The translations under genes were made by a program, and so were the position numbers. From IMG/VR virus record IMGVR_UViG_3300023179_000258, positions 1-38,092 of that record: DNA of 38,092 nt; one strand, 5' to 3'. The notes beneath the pieces were generated by a model that made no database searches, was not told the DNA's origin, and was given only the letters and a program-made list of their open reading frames with translations. This document shows positions 7,008-19,500 of this stretch, piece after piece (positions within the stretch are counted from its first letter, which is position 1; each line of letters begins with the position of its first letter). Origin of the DNA: a virus.

Positions 7008-10000
7008 TTATGCAGGACAATTCATAGTTATCTGCCAGAAAGTGCCAGAAAGTGGTGCAAACACAGCAATATAGGCATATCTTGGTGATGCTGTCTTGGC
7101 AAAAGTTATCCCTGGTGACGAGTTACTGGGTCCAAAATCACTGGCAGTAAGCGGGGAATGATTGATTGTTACGCCTTGTATTACATGAGATCCCGGTAGA
7201 TTGGCTAACTCGGTGTTGATGTCAATTGCCAGCTGTGGATAATCACTTGGATTCAAATTAGTAACATATCCCGAATCAAAAACAAGAGTGCCATCATATA
7301 TAACTACAAATCTATCAGGTACAGAAAAAGCATCAAAAGTGAATGTAACAGTCCCGGTAGTACCAGATCCTAAATCAACCCTAAATTCGCTTGGGAATGT
7401 CGGTCCACCATTATAAGATACTGCTGCGGGGCATGGGTGTTGATCAAAACTATATGGTGCTTCAGTAGTTGTTGTAGTTGTTGTGCTGCTAGTACTTGTT
7501 GTACTAGTAGTAGACGTTGAAGTAGAAGTTGTACTAGTAGTAGACGTTGAAGTAGAAGTTGTACTAGTAGTAGACGTTGAAGTAGATGTAGAAGTTGTTG
7601 ATGTTGTTACTGTGGCAACAGCTATAGTCAGAGCATGACTAGGAAGATTTGGATTTCCAACAGCATCATTAAATTTACTGTCATCTATATACAATTTGAT
7701 AGATCCGTTTGTATTAGCAGTTGGTGTTACTTGAACTTTATACAAATTATCGCGAACAGATCTAAAATTGCTTAAAACTCCATCACCGGTCACTGTGATA
7801 TCACTTAGATTAAAATTAGACGTAACGTTTGATGTAATAATCATAACATTGGTTGTTTCGCCATACGTCAGGTACTCGTCATCACTGAACATTGATACCC
7901 AAGGTCTTCTAGTATCATAGTATAATGTTAAGTCATTACTACTGGTGTTTGGATTACCGTTAGCACTAGTGTACGCCGCGGCTTGAACATTAGCAACAAT
8001 ATTACCGGTGAGTCCTTGAACATTGCCCTTAGCCCAACCTTCGGTGCCTGTCTTAATTATTTGTTCGTAAGCTGGAACTTTAAAATCACTTGAAACTAAG
8101 ACTCGAGCATGAGTGACATACATGGCTTCGTCGATTTGTGGTTGATCTGCACCAAAATACATATATAGATTAGCAGTGGCAGCAGTGTGATTTATCCAAC
8201 CTGTATCTACTATAAAATAACCATCCCTGGTGTCTCCAGTCCAAGGACTATAACTATAGGTATTATTGTCTACCCATCTAAACACAGAACAAAGATTTGT
8301 AGTTATGTCTGCAGGCGATCCTGCAAAACTGTTTCTAACAAACTTAAGATATTTTACTCCATCAATAGTAAGGGTATGCTCTTCACCATCAATGCTGTCT
8401 ACAAAATGCCAATAAAAACTATATCTTAACTTAGTATGTGCCGGTAAACTAGGTACCTCTAATTTAAATCCAGTAAGTGGTGTGTAGCCGTGTCCGGTTC
8501 CTGCACCTAATGATCCATATGTCATATTATAAGTTGTACTAGGCGTCCATAGGCCTAATGTGGCTGTGGGATCAAGACCCTCGTCAACTAAAACAGTAGA
8601 GTTGTGCTTGTAACCAATAAACACATGACTGTAACGTGTAGCGGTCCATGTATCAGGACGTATTCCCCCAAAACTATCATTGAGAACATTTCTCAGTCCA
8701 ATGTTACAAGCTGTAGCATCAAAACTTGTCATAACCAATAAATTACCAGTGGGTATAGCAGTAAGATAATTCATTAGATCACCAACTTCGGTGATACTGC
8801 CAAAAGTGTCTTTGGTAACAGTGCCGTCTAGATCAAACACATTTGTATTTGATTTCACGTCAAAATAAGCCACAGTATGGCCTCGACCAATAGTTCCGAT
8901 TGAGGTACCATTTAACTTGATGTAACTGACAAATTCCTTGGAAGGTTGATCATAATTACTGGCCTGAACTTCGATTTTGTCAATTGCACCAGTATAATTG
9001 GCAGTATATACTTTGTTTGAACCAGAAAAATCACTTATGTTACCAAACCCAACTGTGGTAACATTAGCCAGCTCGAAACTATCAGTTTCAATGTTACTGG
9101 TAAAAGTTATTTGGCTAACATTACCATAACGTACAAATGATGTATTTGATGTGATTGTCATAGACGGTATACGAGTATCAACATCAAATGTATATACATT
9201 GCTAGGTCTATTAAAATTTCCAACAACATTTGTATAGGAAAGAGCAGCAACATTAACAGAAATATTACCGAGCCAATTAGTTCGAGGGATAATATTTGCA
9301 GTGTAGATAGAACCAGTTATTGATTTAAAATCAGTATCTAGAGTTCCATCTCCGACTATCGTAATATCTGCACTGCCGAAAGTACCAGTGGCATTTGAGC
9401 TTGTAAATGTTATGTTAGCCTTTTCTCCGGCAATTATCATAGGATCTGTGCCGGATACGACCATCTCTGGCCTTATTGAGTCAACATTTAAAGTAACTAC
9501 GCTAGAATTTTTATTCCACGCACCATTAATTCCTTTGACTGCTCTTGCTGGAACAAAAATACTATATGAACCTATACCATCTAATGTTGGAGTAAAAAAT
9601 GCAGTCGCATAGGTATCACCCGGAGTATACGAAAAAGATCCCAAAGATCCAAACCCAGCAGCAGTTACATTTGCTAGCTCAAAACTAGTAAGAGGTAAAC
9701 TAAAATTAAATGTGATAAGTGGCAATTGGTGTGCAAGTATAGGATTTGGCAAACTTGAAGAAACAGTTATAGTTATAGGAACTGGTGGTTCTGTGGTGGT
9801 TGAAGTTGTACTTGTTGAGGTGGTTGTAGTAAATTTAACACGAGGTGCCGGTGGTGTGAAATAACCCGCGGCCGATTCTGTAATGGGTAAAGCTCCGGCT
9901 CTGTGATAATGTGTGAACGTAACTGACTGAGTGGTTCCAACAAGCCCGGCTCTGAACACAAAACGCTGTTTTCCTGGAAAAGAATCTGCTAGACCAGCAT

Positions 10001-10562
10001 CTAATCTCAAAATTAGCCCATCACTGGGAATGTTTCCAACATCAGCTAAATATTCTAATTCAACATGGCTTAAATACATGGCTTCGTTGGTCTGTGCTTC
10101 ATCATGCCCAAGTATATGGTCTACAATTAATGTTTTAGCTGAGTGATCAAAATATCCTGTATCAAAAATAATATAACCATCTGATGTATCATTGCCTGTT
10201 CCCCATGGAGCATAACTATAGGTAGCAGTAGTCCATACCGAAGATTGAAAGCGATTTACAGTATAGACGGGTACTCCGGTTCCCACTGTTCCGCTTTTTC
10301 TAAATTCAGCATAGACTAAACCATCAATAAGTATCGTACTTTGCTCGTTATCTAGACTATCAACAAAATGCCAATATACCTTATATCTTAATCTACTGTG
10401 GGTAGGCAAATTTGTTAGTGTTAGCGTATATTGACCCGATACAGGACCGTGGCAGGTAACAGCCCCTAGACCAGAAATGCTAGTAAAAGAATAAATGTCA
10501 CTTTTGTTCCACTTACTTAAATTTGATCCGGCATTAGTGCCTTCTGAATAAAACGTTGTCAT
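7008..10562 (-). CDS. Multidomain fibre/adhesin: duplicated jelly-roll, Big_12-type Ig repeats, ILEI-like domain, Thr-rich hinge
   Basis: An 1184-residue protein. Order: a jelly-roll/lectin-like domain A (about 10-184; LRYKVYWHFVDSLDNE, then DGYIIFDTG); a Thr/Ser hinge (about 250-262); Ig-like repeats of Big_12 type (about 265-360 and 365-460); a third Ig repeat begun at about 468 and broken at about 525; an ILEI/FAM3-like domain (about 538-665); jelly-roll copy B (about 665-815); the rest of the third Ig repeat (from about 839); a fourth Ig repeat (about 895-980); a Thr/Ser hinge (about 985-1037) encoded by 30-base repeats; and a beta-rich end domain (1040-1184) with one Cys near the end. 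Inference: a modular host-recognition arm. No enzyme motif is visible. Its start lies 14 bases after the giant's stop, with only a weak GGAAA ribosome site. Confidence 0.85.
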   Translation of the reverse strand: MTTFYSEGTNAGSNLSKWNKSDIYSFTSISGLGAVTCHGPVSGQYTLTLTNLPTHSRLRYKVYWHFVDSLDNEQSTILIDGLVYAEFRKSGTVGTGVPVYTVNRFQSSVWTTATYSYAPWGTGNDTSDGYIIFDTGYFDHSAKTLIVDHILGHDEAQTNEAMYLSHVELEYLADVGNIPSDGLILRLDAGLADSFPGKQRFVFRAGLVGTTQSVTFTHYHRAGALPITESAAGYFTPPAPRVKFTTTTSTSTTSTTTEPPVPITITVSSSLPNPILAHQLPLITFNFSLPLTSFELANVTAAGFGSLGSFSYTPGDTYATAFFTPTLDGIGSYSIFVPARAVKGINGAWNKNSSVVTLNVDSIRPEMVVSGTDPMIIAGEKANITFTSSNATGTFGSADITIVGDGTLDTDFKSITGSIYTANIIPRTNWLGNISVNVAALSYTNVVGNFNRPSNVYTFDVDTRIPSMTITSNTSFVRYGNVSQITFTSNIETDSFELANVTTVGFGNISDFSGSNKVYTANYTGAIDKIEVQASNYDQPSKEFVSYIKLNGTSIGTIGRGHTVAYFDVKSNTNVFDLDGTVTKDTFGSITEVGDLMNYLTAIPTGNLLVMTSFDATACNIGLRNVLNDSFGGIRPDTWTATRYSHVFIGYKHNSTVLVDEGLDPTATLGLWTPSTTYNMTYGSLGAGTGHGYTPLTGFKLEVPSLPAHTKLRYSFYWHFVDSIDGEEHTLTIDGVKYLKFVRNSFAGSPADITTNLCSVFRWVDNNTYSYSPWTGDTRDGYFIVDTGWINHTAATANLYMYFGADQPQIDEAMYVTHARVLVSSDFKVPAYEQIIKTGTEGWAKGNVQGLTGNIVANVQAAAYTSANGNPNTSSNDLTLYYDTRRPWVSMFSDDEYLTYGETTNVMIITSNVTSNFNLSDITVTGDGVLSNFRSVRDNLYKVQVTPTANTNGSIKLYIDDSKFNDAVGNPNLPSHALTIAVATVTTSTTSTSTSTSTTSTTSTSTSTTSTTSTSTSTTSTTSTSSTTTTTTTEAPYSFDQHPCPAAVSYNGGPTFPSEFRVDLGSGTTGTVTFTFDAFSVPDRFVVIYDGTLVFDSGYVTNLNPSDYPQLAIDINTELANLPGSHVIQGVTINHSPLTASDFGPSNSSPGITFAKTASPRYAYIAVFAPLSGTFWQITMNCPA
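7501..7586. repeat. 30-base tandem repeat, about 2.9 copies, encoding a Thr/Ser hinge
   Basis: Two identical 30-base units (7501-7530 and 7531-7560) are followed by 26 matching bases of a third. Each begins GTACTAGTAGTAGACGTTGA on the plus strand. On the coding (minus) strand the unit gives ten Thr/Ser residues. The perfect DNA identity, rather than just protein similarity, points to recent slippage or recombination. Related, less regular Thr codons extend to about 7455 and 7610. Confidence 0.9.
8080..8565 (-). repeat. Jelly-roll copy B (internal duplication in the 1184-residue fibre protein)
   Basis: Residues about 665-815 repeat the protein's own N-terminal domain (10010-10535). Shared patterns: LRY-x-x-YWHFVDS, then DGE/DNE, T-x-x-IDG, YSY-x-PW, DGY-x-I-x-DTG, and EAMY-x-x-H. 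The DNA has diverged, so the duplication is not recent or the copies were acquired separately. Confidence 0.75.
8565..8945 (-). other. ILEI/FAM3-like domain in the 1184-residue fibre protein
   Basis: Residues about 538-665. Visible pattern: a first strand with IKLNGTSIGT; an RGHTVAYFDVKS strand; a GS-x-x-EVGDLMNYL helix; an IPTGNLLVMTSFDATA strand; a helix ending near FGG; then YSHVFIGYKHNSTVLVDE. This is the order of elements in the Pfam ILEI (interleukin-like EMT inducer) family, known from FAM3 proteins and also seen in bacterial and phage surface proteins. A ligand is not known. Confidence 0.6.
10010..10535 (-). repeat. Jelly-roll copy A (N-terminal domain of the 1184-residue fibre protein)
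   Basis: Residues about 10-184, matching copy B at 8080-8565. The sandwich-like pattern with a VDSLDNE turn resembles bacterial lectin or galactose-binding domains that carry a DSWDG-type calcium turn; this family assignment is a guess. Confidence 0.7.
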
Positions 10563-10576
10563 TTAACTAGTTTCCG

Positions 10577-13500
10577 CTATACGCTATAGTTTGATCCGCC
10601 TTTGCCGCCGGCCCCAGCGTAGCCGCCAGCTCCGCCGCCGCCTGCACCTACATCAAACACTGTGGTATTATCATGGGTGCCACCTTCACCGCCATTACCG
10701 CCGGTTGTTGTACCAGTAAATACTCCGCCTAACGGCTTTCCAGGTCTTCCACCGGTTATAGTACTGGTATTTAAACCACCTTTACCACCACCTGCTACGA
10801 TTCCAAATCCTGTAGAATCTTCACCATCACCAAAATTTATGTGGCCATTAATATCACTCTTACCACCAGCAGCAACCACAAGTGTATACGGGGTGCCAGC
10901 TGTTACAGAGATGTTATTCTTCCAAGCTAGAGCACCTCCACCACCACCTTCACCACCACCACCAGTGCCGTTAAACCCAGCACCAGCACCACCTCCGCCA
11001 ACTAACACTACGCAAACACTGGTTACACCTGCTGGTGGTATCCATATTTGTTGACCCGGAGTATCAAAAATAGCCTCTTGTGCTGGATCTGAGGCAGCAT
11101 TAATTGGGAAACTACGCCCTGTGCCCCAGATAATTCTTATAGCACCGTCCCCGCCGTCCCCGCCTTTTCTATTACCAGCCGAGCGATCGGCACCGCCACC
11201 GCCACCGCCATATTTGCCACCATTACCGGATTGAGCGTTTGCTCCTGTACCAATAGCTCCTGGGTCACCACCACTACCGCCTTCGCCTCCGAGAACTTTA
11301 AAATTAGGTTTACTTCTATCTGTGTTCCAATTAACTCCACCAGAACCACCGCTGGCTCCTTGGCCAAATAAACCAACGCCACCACCACCGCCACCAGTTT
11401 CATTTCCGCCCAATGATCCGCCACCTCCGCCACCACCACTACCGGCTGTACCTTCCATTACACCACTTGGTCTTGTGCTCGGACAACCAACAATTAAAGT
11501 TTCTACCACAGTCGGATTTGGGCTACATACGTAGTAGCAAGTCACAGCTACCGTTGCCCCAGCAGCTACTTTTCCAATGTCCCAGCCAACCCCCATACCA
11601 AAATCACCGTCCCCGTCATTACCACCAGCTAGGTACACATCTATATTATAACTCGGCCAAGCTGCAAACACAGCAGCATTATGGTTGTAACCGTTGCCTG
11701 ATGTGTAAAGGCTTAATGGAGCGTTTTGTGGGCCCACAGAATTGACAATATCAGTGGCCGGAATAGAACCAAAACCTCTTGTATTCTTAGAGAATGTTCC
11801 ACCGTTATCTGGATCTAGGCCACGGCAAGCCCTGACCGAAACCTCACTTGCAGTAGTATTCTTGTAGGCCATTCTTATTCGTATAATTGGTTCTCCGGGT
11901 AGAGTTTTATATTCTACTACTAAATCACCCACAGCTGAACTCTTTGTTATCACAGTATGATTAGCAGCTATTGAGTAGGCCGTGGCCGAACCAGTTAACT
12001 GATTTATATTATCTCCACCGAAATTGGTTTTTGTGCCACCTTGAGTGATTTCAAAACAGAAACCTTCCCATGGATAACCCGGAGCGATAAAATCTCCTCC
12101 ATAATTGCTGTCTCCATTAGGAGCAAATTGAAGCCCAGGAACAGTTCCGCCTTGACCTAATGCTCCTGTTCCGACTCCATTTACGGAATATTTGATCCAT
12201 TCATTGTAATGAATGATAGCACCAGAGACTGGTGTACCAAAATTGTAACCAGGATTTTGATTCGTAAAGTTAGCATCAAATTGTGCTAATCCACAAGATG
12301 GCCCAGTTGTGGTTGTTGTCGTGGTTGATGTAGTAGTAGTCGTAGTTGGCGGAGAAGGATAACGCGACCTAGTTGCGTAATATAAAGATTCTATCTCAGA
12401 CGCAGACAATTCTTTATTGTAAACAAAAACCTCACTGATGTCACCGTCAAATTCGTATGAATCGGGTGTTGATATAGGATTAGTGTTGTTAGCCCATGTT
12501 ATACCTATACCAGCAGTTCCTGAAGTGGCCGGGGGTTGAACTTGAGTAAGCGTCCTAACTATACCATTGATATACAATTTATTGAAACCAACATAGGTGC
12601 TTCCACCTGTGGTATTATGGAATACAGCAGAAACGAAAACCCATGAATCTTTATATAAATCCATCGTGGATGACGAAACACCATACAAATCACCAGCACC
12701 ATTATTGAATCCTAGAGCTCCGCCGGGCATCCATAACCTATAACCTGTTTTCCATTCCATCGGAAAACCACCAGTATCGCCACCTGCTCGCCAACGCATC
12801 CACATATTAACCGTATTATAACCGCCAGGTGTTGTATTAATACCGGTCATTGAAGTTATTGAGCTGGCACGATCTTTTATATTGGCACCAAAATTAAATT
12901 TAAAATTACCGCGTACGATGTCGTTCCATATTGGACTATTATCTAATAGAGCAAAATTATTTTGGTTACTGGTCAAATCATACCATACATTACCGTCAAG
13001 CATGACATTCTGTGTGCGGAAAAATACTTGTTTTTGTTGCCCGGATAATAAAGAGAATGTATTAGGAACAATGGTAACAGACGAGTTCTTAGGTGCTTCT
13101 ATTACATCTATCACAATATTATTCAAGACACCATCTTCACCGCCATTAATACCGACAGCAAATGAGTCACTGGTCTCAACCGGTCTTTCTACAAAAGGTA
13201 CTTCAATTGTTGATTCCGTATTACCAACTAATTGTAATACCTTAGGCCCAGGAGGTCCTGCTGTTGTTACTGCTGCTGGGGTAGGCGGGGGAGTTGCTAT
13301 TTCAGCTACTCTAATAGATAAACTATCGTAAATGGTACCCGGTAATAACTCTTCTGGAGAGTGACTAAACAATCTATCAACGAATTTACCACCAGCAACT
13401 TTGATATTGCCCGAACTTATACCTACGTTTGAACCAAATGTGTCGCCAACTAGGATAGTATCATTTACTTGTCTAACATTACCCACTATGACAGGATTCA

Positions 13501-16500
13501 ATGGGTTAATGCCAGGAATTAGTTGATATAGAACTTTGGGTATTACGTTGTCTTCGGTTTGAACATAGAAGCCCATTGTTCTATCATTGGCATTATCAAA
13601 ATCCTTTGCAGCAACAGGAGAAACAAAGACTTCTTCTAAGACATTGGTTGATGAAAAATTAGTGTTAACAAAATAAGCACGACCTTGGTAACTTATATAT
13701 TCTCCAGCAATAAAATTGCTGAATGGTGTCCATTCACGTATTTTTGTTGTGTATTGCACACGATCAAACTTTAAAGTTGTGTTAACTTTTCTAACAGTTT
13801 TATTAGTTAACTTGGGTGTTAGAATAGCCGAACCCGGCATTTTACTTGTAGGTAATGCTGGAGTAACAACCTTAGTTCCACGCCAATGAAAACCATCATA
13901 AACCCAACTGCGTTCTCCGTAAGTATAAGTTTGGCCTTTAGTGACACCAGCAGGCAAATTAAAAGGTTGTGCAAATACATAGTGCCGTGGGTCAGAAGAT
14001 AATGCGGCAAAGTAACCTTTTTCAATTCTAAAAGAAATGCTGCAATATGCATCGTCTGTGTTATCACCAGAACCTGCATAATGTTCTATACCACGACCGG
14101 TGCCACATCCAGGAATACCAACTAATATATAACTGCTTCTGAATTTGAAATTGTCTGAGATTCCTGGTTTACCAAATACTTCTACACTGGCTCCGCATCT
14201 CTGCATGGCAAGATGTAAGTTGTTAGATAATCTATTATTTTTTGGCTCGTCGTATGTATGTACCACAACTACGTAATCATCAGTTGTGGCATTTAGATCA
14301 CGAACTAGGTCAGCAGTAGTATAACCTGTGTAATTTAAGTTATTTTGCAAGTATGCATCATAAAATCTTGAAAAGGCAACGTGACCGTCAGCTCGTCTAA
14401 TACGATGCATATGATAGCCACGCTGACGAGTTTTCCATTTGACATCGGCATATGGACCATAGTCAAGCAAATCACTAACAGCAGGTTCAGTGCCATCTAC
14501 TTCTTCAAATCTTGGATATGCGAATTGGGCTCTCGTTGAAGTATTGGTTGAGTAATTATGGTAAACACGCTGCATCGCCTGTGTGGCATTTGGTGGGAAT
14601 TTACCATCATCAATTGTACCTGTATTGCTATAGACTCTACCTTGACTGCGTGTGTATATACCACTGTCAGGGTGGTTAGTAATCCCAGTATGGTTCCGCG
14701 GGAAAATATAACCAATGTGTAAATACCATTCACCTAATGAATAGTCACTGATATTTCTAGCGTTCCATACAGGATCGGATTCGCCTTGTCCATCAACTAG
14801 TCTACGTACACTACCTGTGGGAATAACAGACCCCGCAGGAGTCGGCCATGATCCATCTGTGTAAAGACCATGGAATAACATGCCGCTCGATGTTCCTGAA
14901 TTTCTACGCATCCAAACAGCACTACGATAAGTCTTGTTGGGGTTAATTGCAAAATATGTTGTTGTATAACCACCATCACTGTTTCCATCACCGGCTGGTC
15001 GAGTTTCCCAGACAATGTTTTTCATTTGCCAAGGATCGGTATCTCGCACTCTAAAGTTTTCTGCCGACGTACCGTTTTGTATGAAGTTCGTTAAACTACC
15101 ATATCCAGTAGTCCATTCAGAAACTTTAATCGATGACCTAGCTGTATTCTTTATTAACGAATTCTTATCAAAGTTGCCGTATAAGCCAAAAGATAACTTA
15201 GTATCTCTACCATTAGTGAAGTAGCTATAACCCTGCGATACCACTGTGAATACATATTTGTCATCGTCTTTGGGTCTGTTACTACCTACACCAATAACTT
15301 TAACTATTGGAGTAGAGGTATAATTCTCCCCGGCACGCTCCATATAAACTTTATTGATACCGAAATTATTAGTATCTAGTTTAACAACAGCATTGGCTTC
15401 AGTACCAGCATTTATGTCAGTTCTTAGAATTTCTATGTCTGGAACAATTTCAGAACCATCAACAAAATTTTGATAGCCGTATCCCGAACGTGAAATTTGT
15501 AATTCGTCTATAGAATATCGATGATTAGCTCTCCATTCTGCATATTCAGGACGTTGGATACGAACTAAATCAATGTCAGGATATGTGCCATCTGGGCTAC
15601 GATATATCCCAAGTTCGCTGTCATAATAGGCAGGTAAATCAAAATCTGTAACTGCACTGTTAAGAACTTCAATATTCTCATATGCAGCAATAAACTCTCT
15701 TATCTTTGTTCTATAAGGTTTAATTTCACTGACATAGTCTTCTACATTTTTTTGATAATCATTTATAGTACTGGTTATCTGTGATAGTTGTTTAGTTATG
15801 TGTTTTACAGAAATAAAACTAGTCTTAAAGAACCAATCTATATACTTTTGTTCAGCTAAAATATAATCCACTAGACTAAACAACATTTTAGTATATTCGT
15901 CTTTTAACTCATTGATAAAGATTTCTTCTTTTAAACCTAATAAGATATAACGAAATTCGAGATCTTTACGATTATCGTAAACGTCTACATCAAAATCAAA
16001 CGAATCAAATCCCTCTGTCCCCGATACTTCATCTAAAATTTGAATAGTTTTCTTAGCTAGCCCGATTAGAACAGGGTAGAATCTCCCACCTGGGCTAGCA
16101 TTAAAACGATACATCTCCCAGTCGCCCAGTGTCTCTTCGTAGTCATTGATTATGTTACCATATGCACGAATGGTGTTTCCTGCATTTTTAACTAATACTA
16201 TATCGCCATCTTTTAAAGATAGTCTATAGATATCTTTAAATTCACCTACGATATGATCAGGCAATGTTTTATTGTCATAGCCAGTTAAATACCAATCATG
16301 GTATTCCCATAATTGGGTAACATCAAAACTCTGTTTTCTGATTAAACTTAAAGTGGTATTTGCTGGAGTTGGGTACTGACCGACTACACCAGTTCTACTG
16401 TACAAACCCCATAAGCCACCCAATGATGAATCATTCCTAACTAAAATTTTTATCACCGGATAAATTTGCTCGGGATTATAAATTTGGTCTTTAGTATCAA

Positions 16501-19500
16501 CTGCTACTGTGTATGAATTAACTTCCGGCTCATCTTCACTGGCAAAAAAGTTATCTGAAAAAATTCTATTATCATTGATAATTTTTGTTACCACTGGGTA
16601 TTGAATTAAAATATCATTTATATATTTGATAAGATTTTTTCTAGCTCTTTGGCGATCAGAAATTAGAGTTTGGTTGGGGCTAATACCCAATCCTATACGC
16701 TTTTGTTCGAGCAACAGCGGATTTGGGACAAGATTATTTTCTTTGTCAGAACCAACAACACTATCAATAAGTTTTTTCTCTAATTGTTCAGGAAAACGAA
16801 CTAATGGATTACCATCCTGCAATAAAACATAATCACTGTGAATAATTTGATCAGTTACCAATAACTTACTAGAAATATAAATGGTAGTTTCATCGCCAGC
16901 TAGATATGAACCGGCGTTATACACGGCTACTGCATCATCTCTCAATGCAGCCATGTATGGATACCCATGACTAAGCGGATCTCTAATCATCGACTCCAGG
17001 GATACAGTGCTATGAGTTTTATTCTGCGCAGATTTATTTGAACGAGATCTCACCCAGAAGAAATATTTGGTCTTGAAAGATCCAGTCTCTTTATCTAAAT
17101 ATACTGTATCAGTGTAATATTCATTGTTTGGATACAATGGCTCGCCTTCTAATCCTCGAGCTACATGAACCGTTGGTAACACATCACTGGCATACCATTC
17201 ATATACTTGAACTTTGCTTCCCGGGAACATGGCTCCCCAGTTATCAATTCTATATTTTAGATTACCCTGCTCGTAATCCAAATATCTACAACTATCAGTA
17301 TTCCACCAATAGGTGCCAACTTGATCTTGTCCCCAGAATACTTCTTGACTCCAATATAAATCAGACGTCGAGTCAGTGTTTCTATAAGAAGCTGGATCTC
17401 TATTAGATATAACATCTATCTCAGCACGAGCAGCACTGAGAATCCTTCCTTTGGCAGGATCAAACAAATCCACTCTTGAGAGTATTTGCTTGTTTTTATT
17501 GTTGTAAAGATAGATGTTATTAATACTTTCGATGTCTACAATAAGATTAGCTGAACGTAATTTAATATAATCGTAAACTACAGATTCGATGCTAGTAGTA
17601 TTTTCTTCTACAGTGATTAATTCGCCACCTATTTGAGCGTCACGAGCTAAATCTTCTTCAGTGGGAGTTTCTATTGTATAATACAGATCTTCGTTTTCTG
17701 AAGCTGAGAACACACAGAAATTAATAACATCTTCGTACTCGGCACTGTTAACTATTGAATTAGCTATTTCACAATTTATACCTACAATATTATAGATGTT
17801 GGCAACTAATAAATTACTGTAAAAAACGTTTTGGTATTCGAAGTTTGCTATAGAGGGCCTATAGACTGACCAAGAATTTGGAGAGTCGACTTCATCTACA
17901 TATATATTATCTTTAGGCAATCCATCGGGCAAAGCATATTTGTTATCTGCCATCCATCCATATTTTGGCTTGTAGGCCTTTAGTTCAGTTAGATTTTTAA
18001 ATCTTAAACGTTCTAAATCAATTAAATCGGCAGATTTATCTGACACTTCAAAGTCAATGTCTAACCCAGACTTAACAACTGTGATTTCTAATTCTGTTGT
18101 ATTAAAAATTTGATAAAAGCCATCAACAGCAGTATCTACACCGCGTATGGCTATCATATCAGCCGGTTTGCAATTATGTGCAAAACTTGTTGTTATAATT
18201 AGTTTATTATCTAAATCAGATCTTGCTGATAAAATCTTAACTGGAGCTATATATGAACGATAAACTTGCCAATCATTGTCAAAATCTTTAGCTACCCAAA
18301 TTTTATACCCTGTAGATAGACTAGATAACAAAGTACTATCAAATTCAGCATACTTTCTAATGTCAAATACAAGACTGTCGACTTCTTCCAACAAAGGATA
18401 CCCAGCACTCTTGATGTCATCTTCGTAGTACTTAAATTGACTAAGTATCTGATCATTTATTGCTTGTCGCACCACAGGCTGTAAAAGTTCTTCAACTATT
18501 AGCCTATATCCTTCCTGTGTTGGATGAATTCCATCGATGTCTAAATGATTTTTTAATTCGATATAATTATAAACATCAACTATATAATCACCATAATCAT
18601 TGGCTACTTCAGTCATTGCCTTAGCATATAAACTTAAATTATTTGTGCCGACTGGCATGAAATTAGTATATGGATTGCTAATATCAATGTTTATAGGTGT
18701 TTGCCATATTACAATCTTTTCTTTAGGCAATAGTTCACGCAATTGTTTAAGATTATTCTTATAGTCAACTACCGACACACCATTACGTGCATCATTTAAG
18801 CCATGGTTAATAACAACAATTTCTGCTTCAATACCATCAGGCCATGGACCATTAACACCATCAGTCCCTTGTAATAAAGTACCGCTTGTTGAATTACCAA
18901 CAGACCTTGTCAATACTGCAAGATCAAATTCTTTTTCTAAATTTTTAAATAATAAGAAGTCGGGCGGTTCCGCAACCCTACCAGTTACTTTATCTCGCAG
19001 ACACACTTCAGGTGTATTGATATCCCCTAGTCCTAGGGTAACTACACCGGGCTGTTCTTGTTCTGCAACTTCTTCAATTGACCAATAAACATCTTCTTTC
19101 TCAAATAACGATGTAACTTCAACAAAAAAATCTTGCCCCATTAATAACTCATCAGGTGAGTATGTAATACCTTCAGCTGTTGATGTAAGAGGGACATCTG
19201 GGTATAAGGCAGGTTCTAAAGAAACATACAATGGTTCAAATATATCATTAGATGTTAGAAACAAAGATAATTCTGTTCCAGCCGAGACATTATCAGTTGA
19301 AGCATATATCAATTCGTCACCGGGCATAGTAGATAATTCTCGATCATTGGCCGTCGGAGTTTCAATGCTCACAAATAAAGGTTCATTTGGATAAGCTGAT
19401 GTAAAATAAATTTGAAAACTATTTTCTGAATCTAGCGATTTAATAAAGTTTTGATCAAATGGACCAGTAACACTGACACTATAACCAGACTTTTGTCTTA

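Noticed and set aside
7501-7586. Short direct repeats as a CRISPR array
   Set aside because: The units are contiguous with no spacers and lie in frame in a Thr/Ser hinge.
10662-11745. Several plus-strand proline-rich and low-complexity open frames
   Set aside because: They mirror the glycine-rich end of the giant minus-strand gene.
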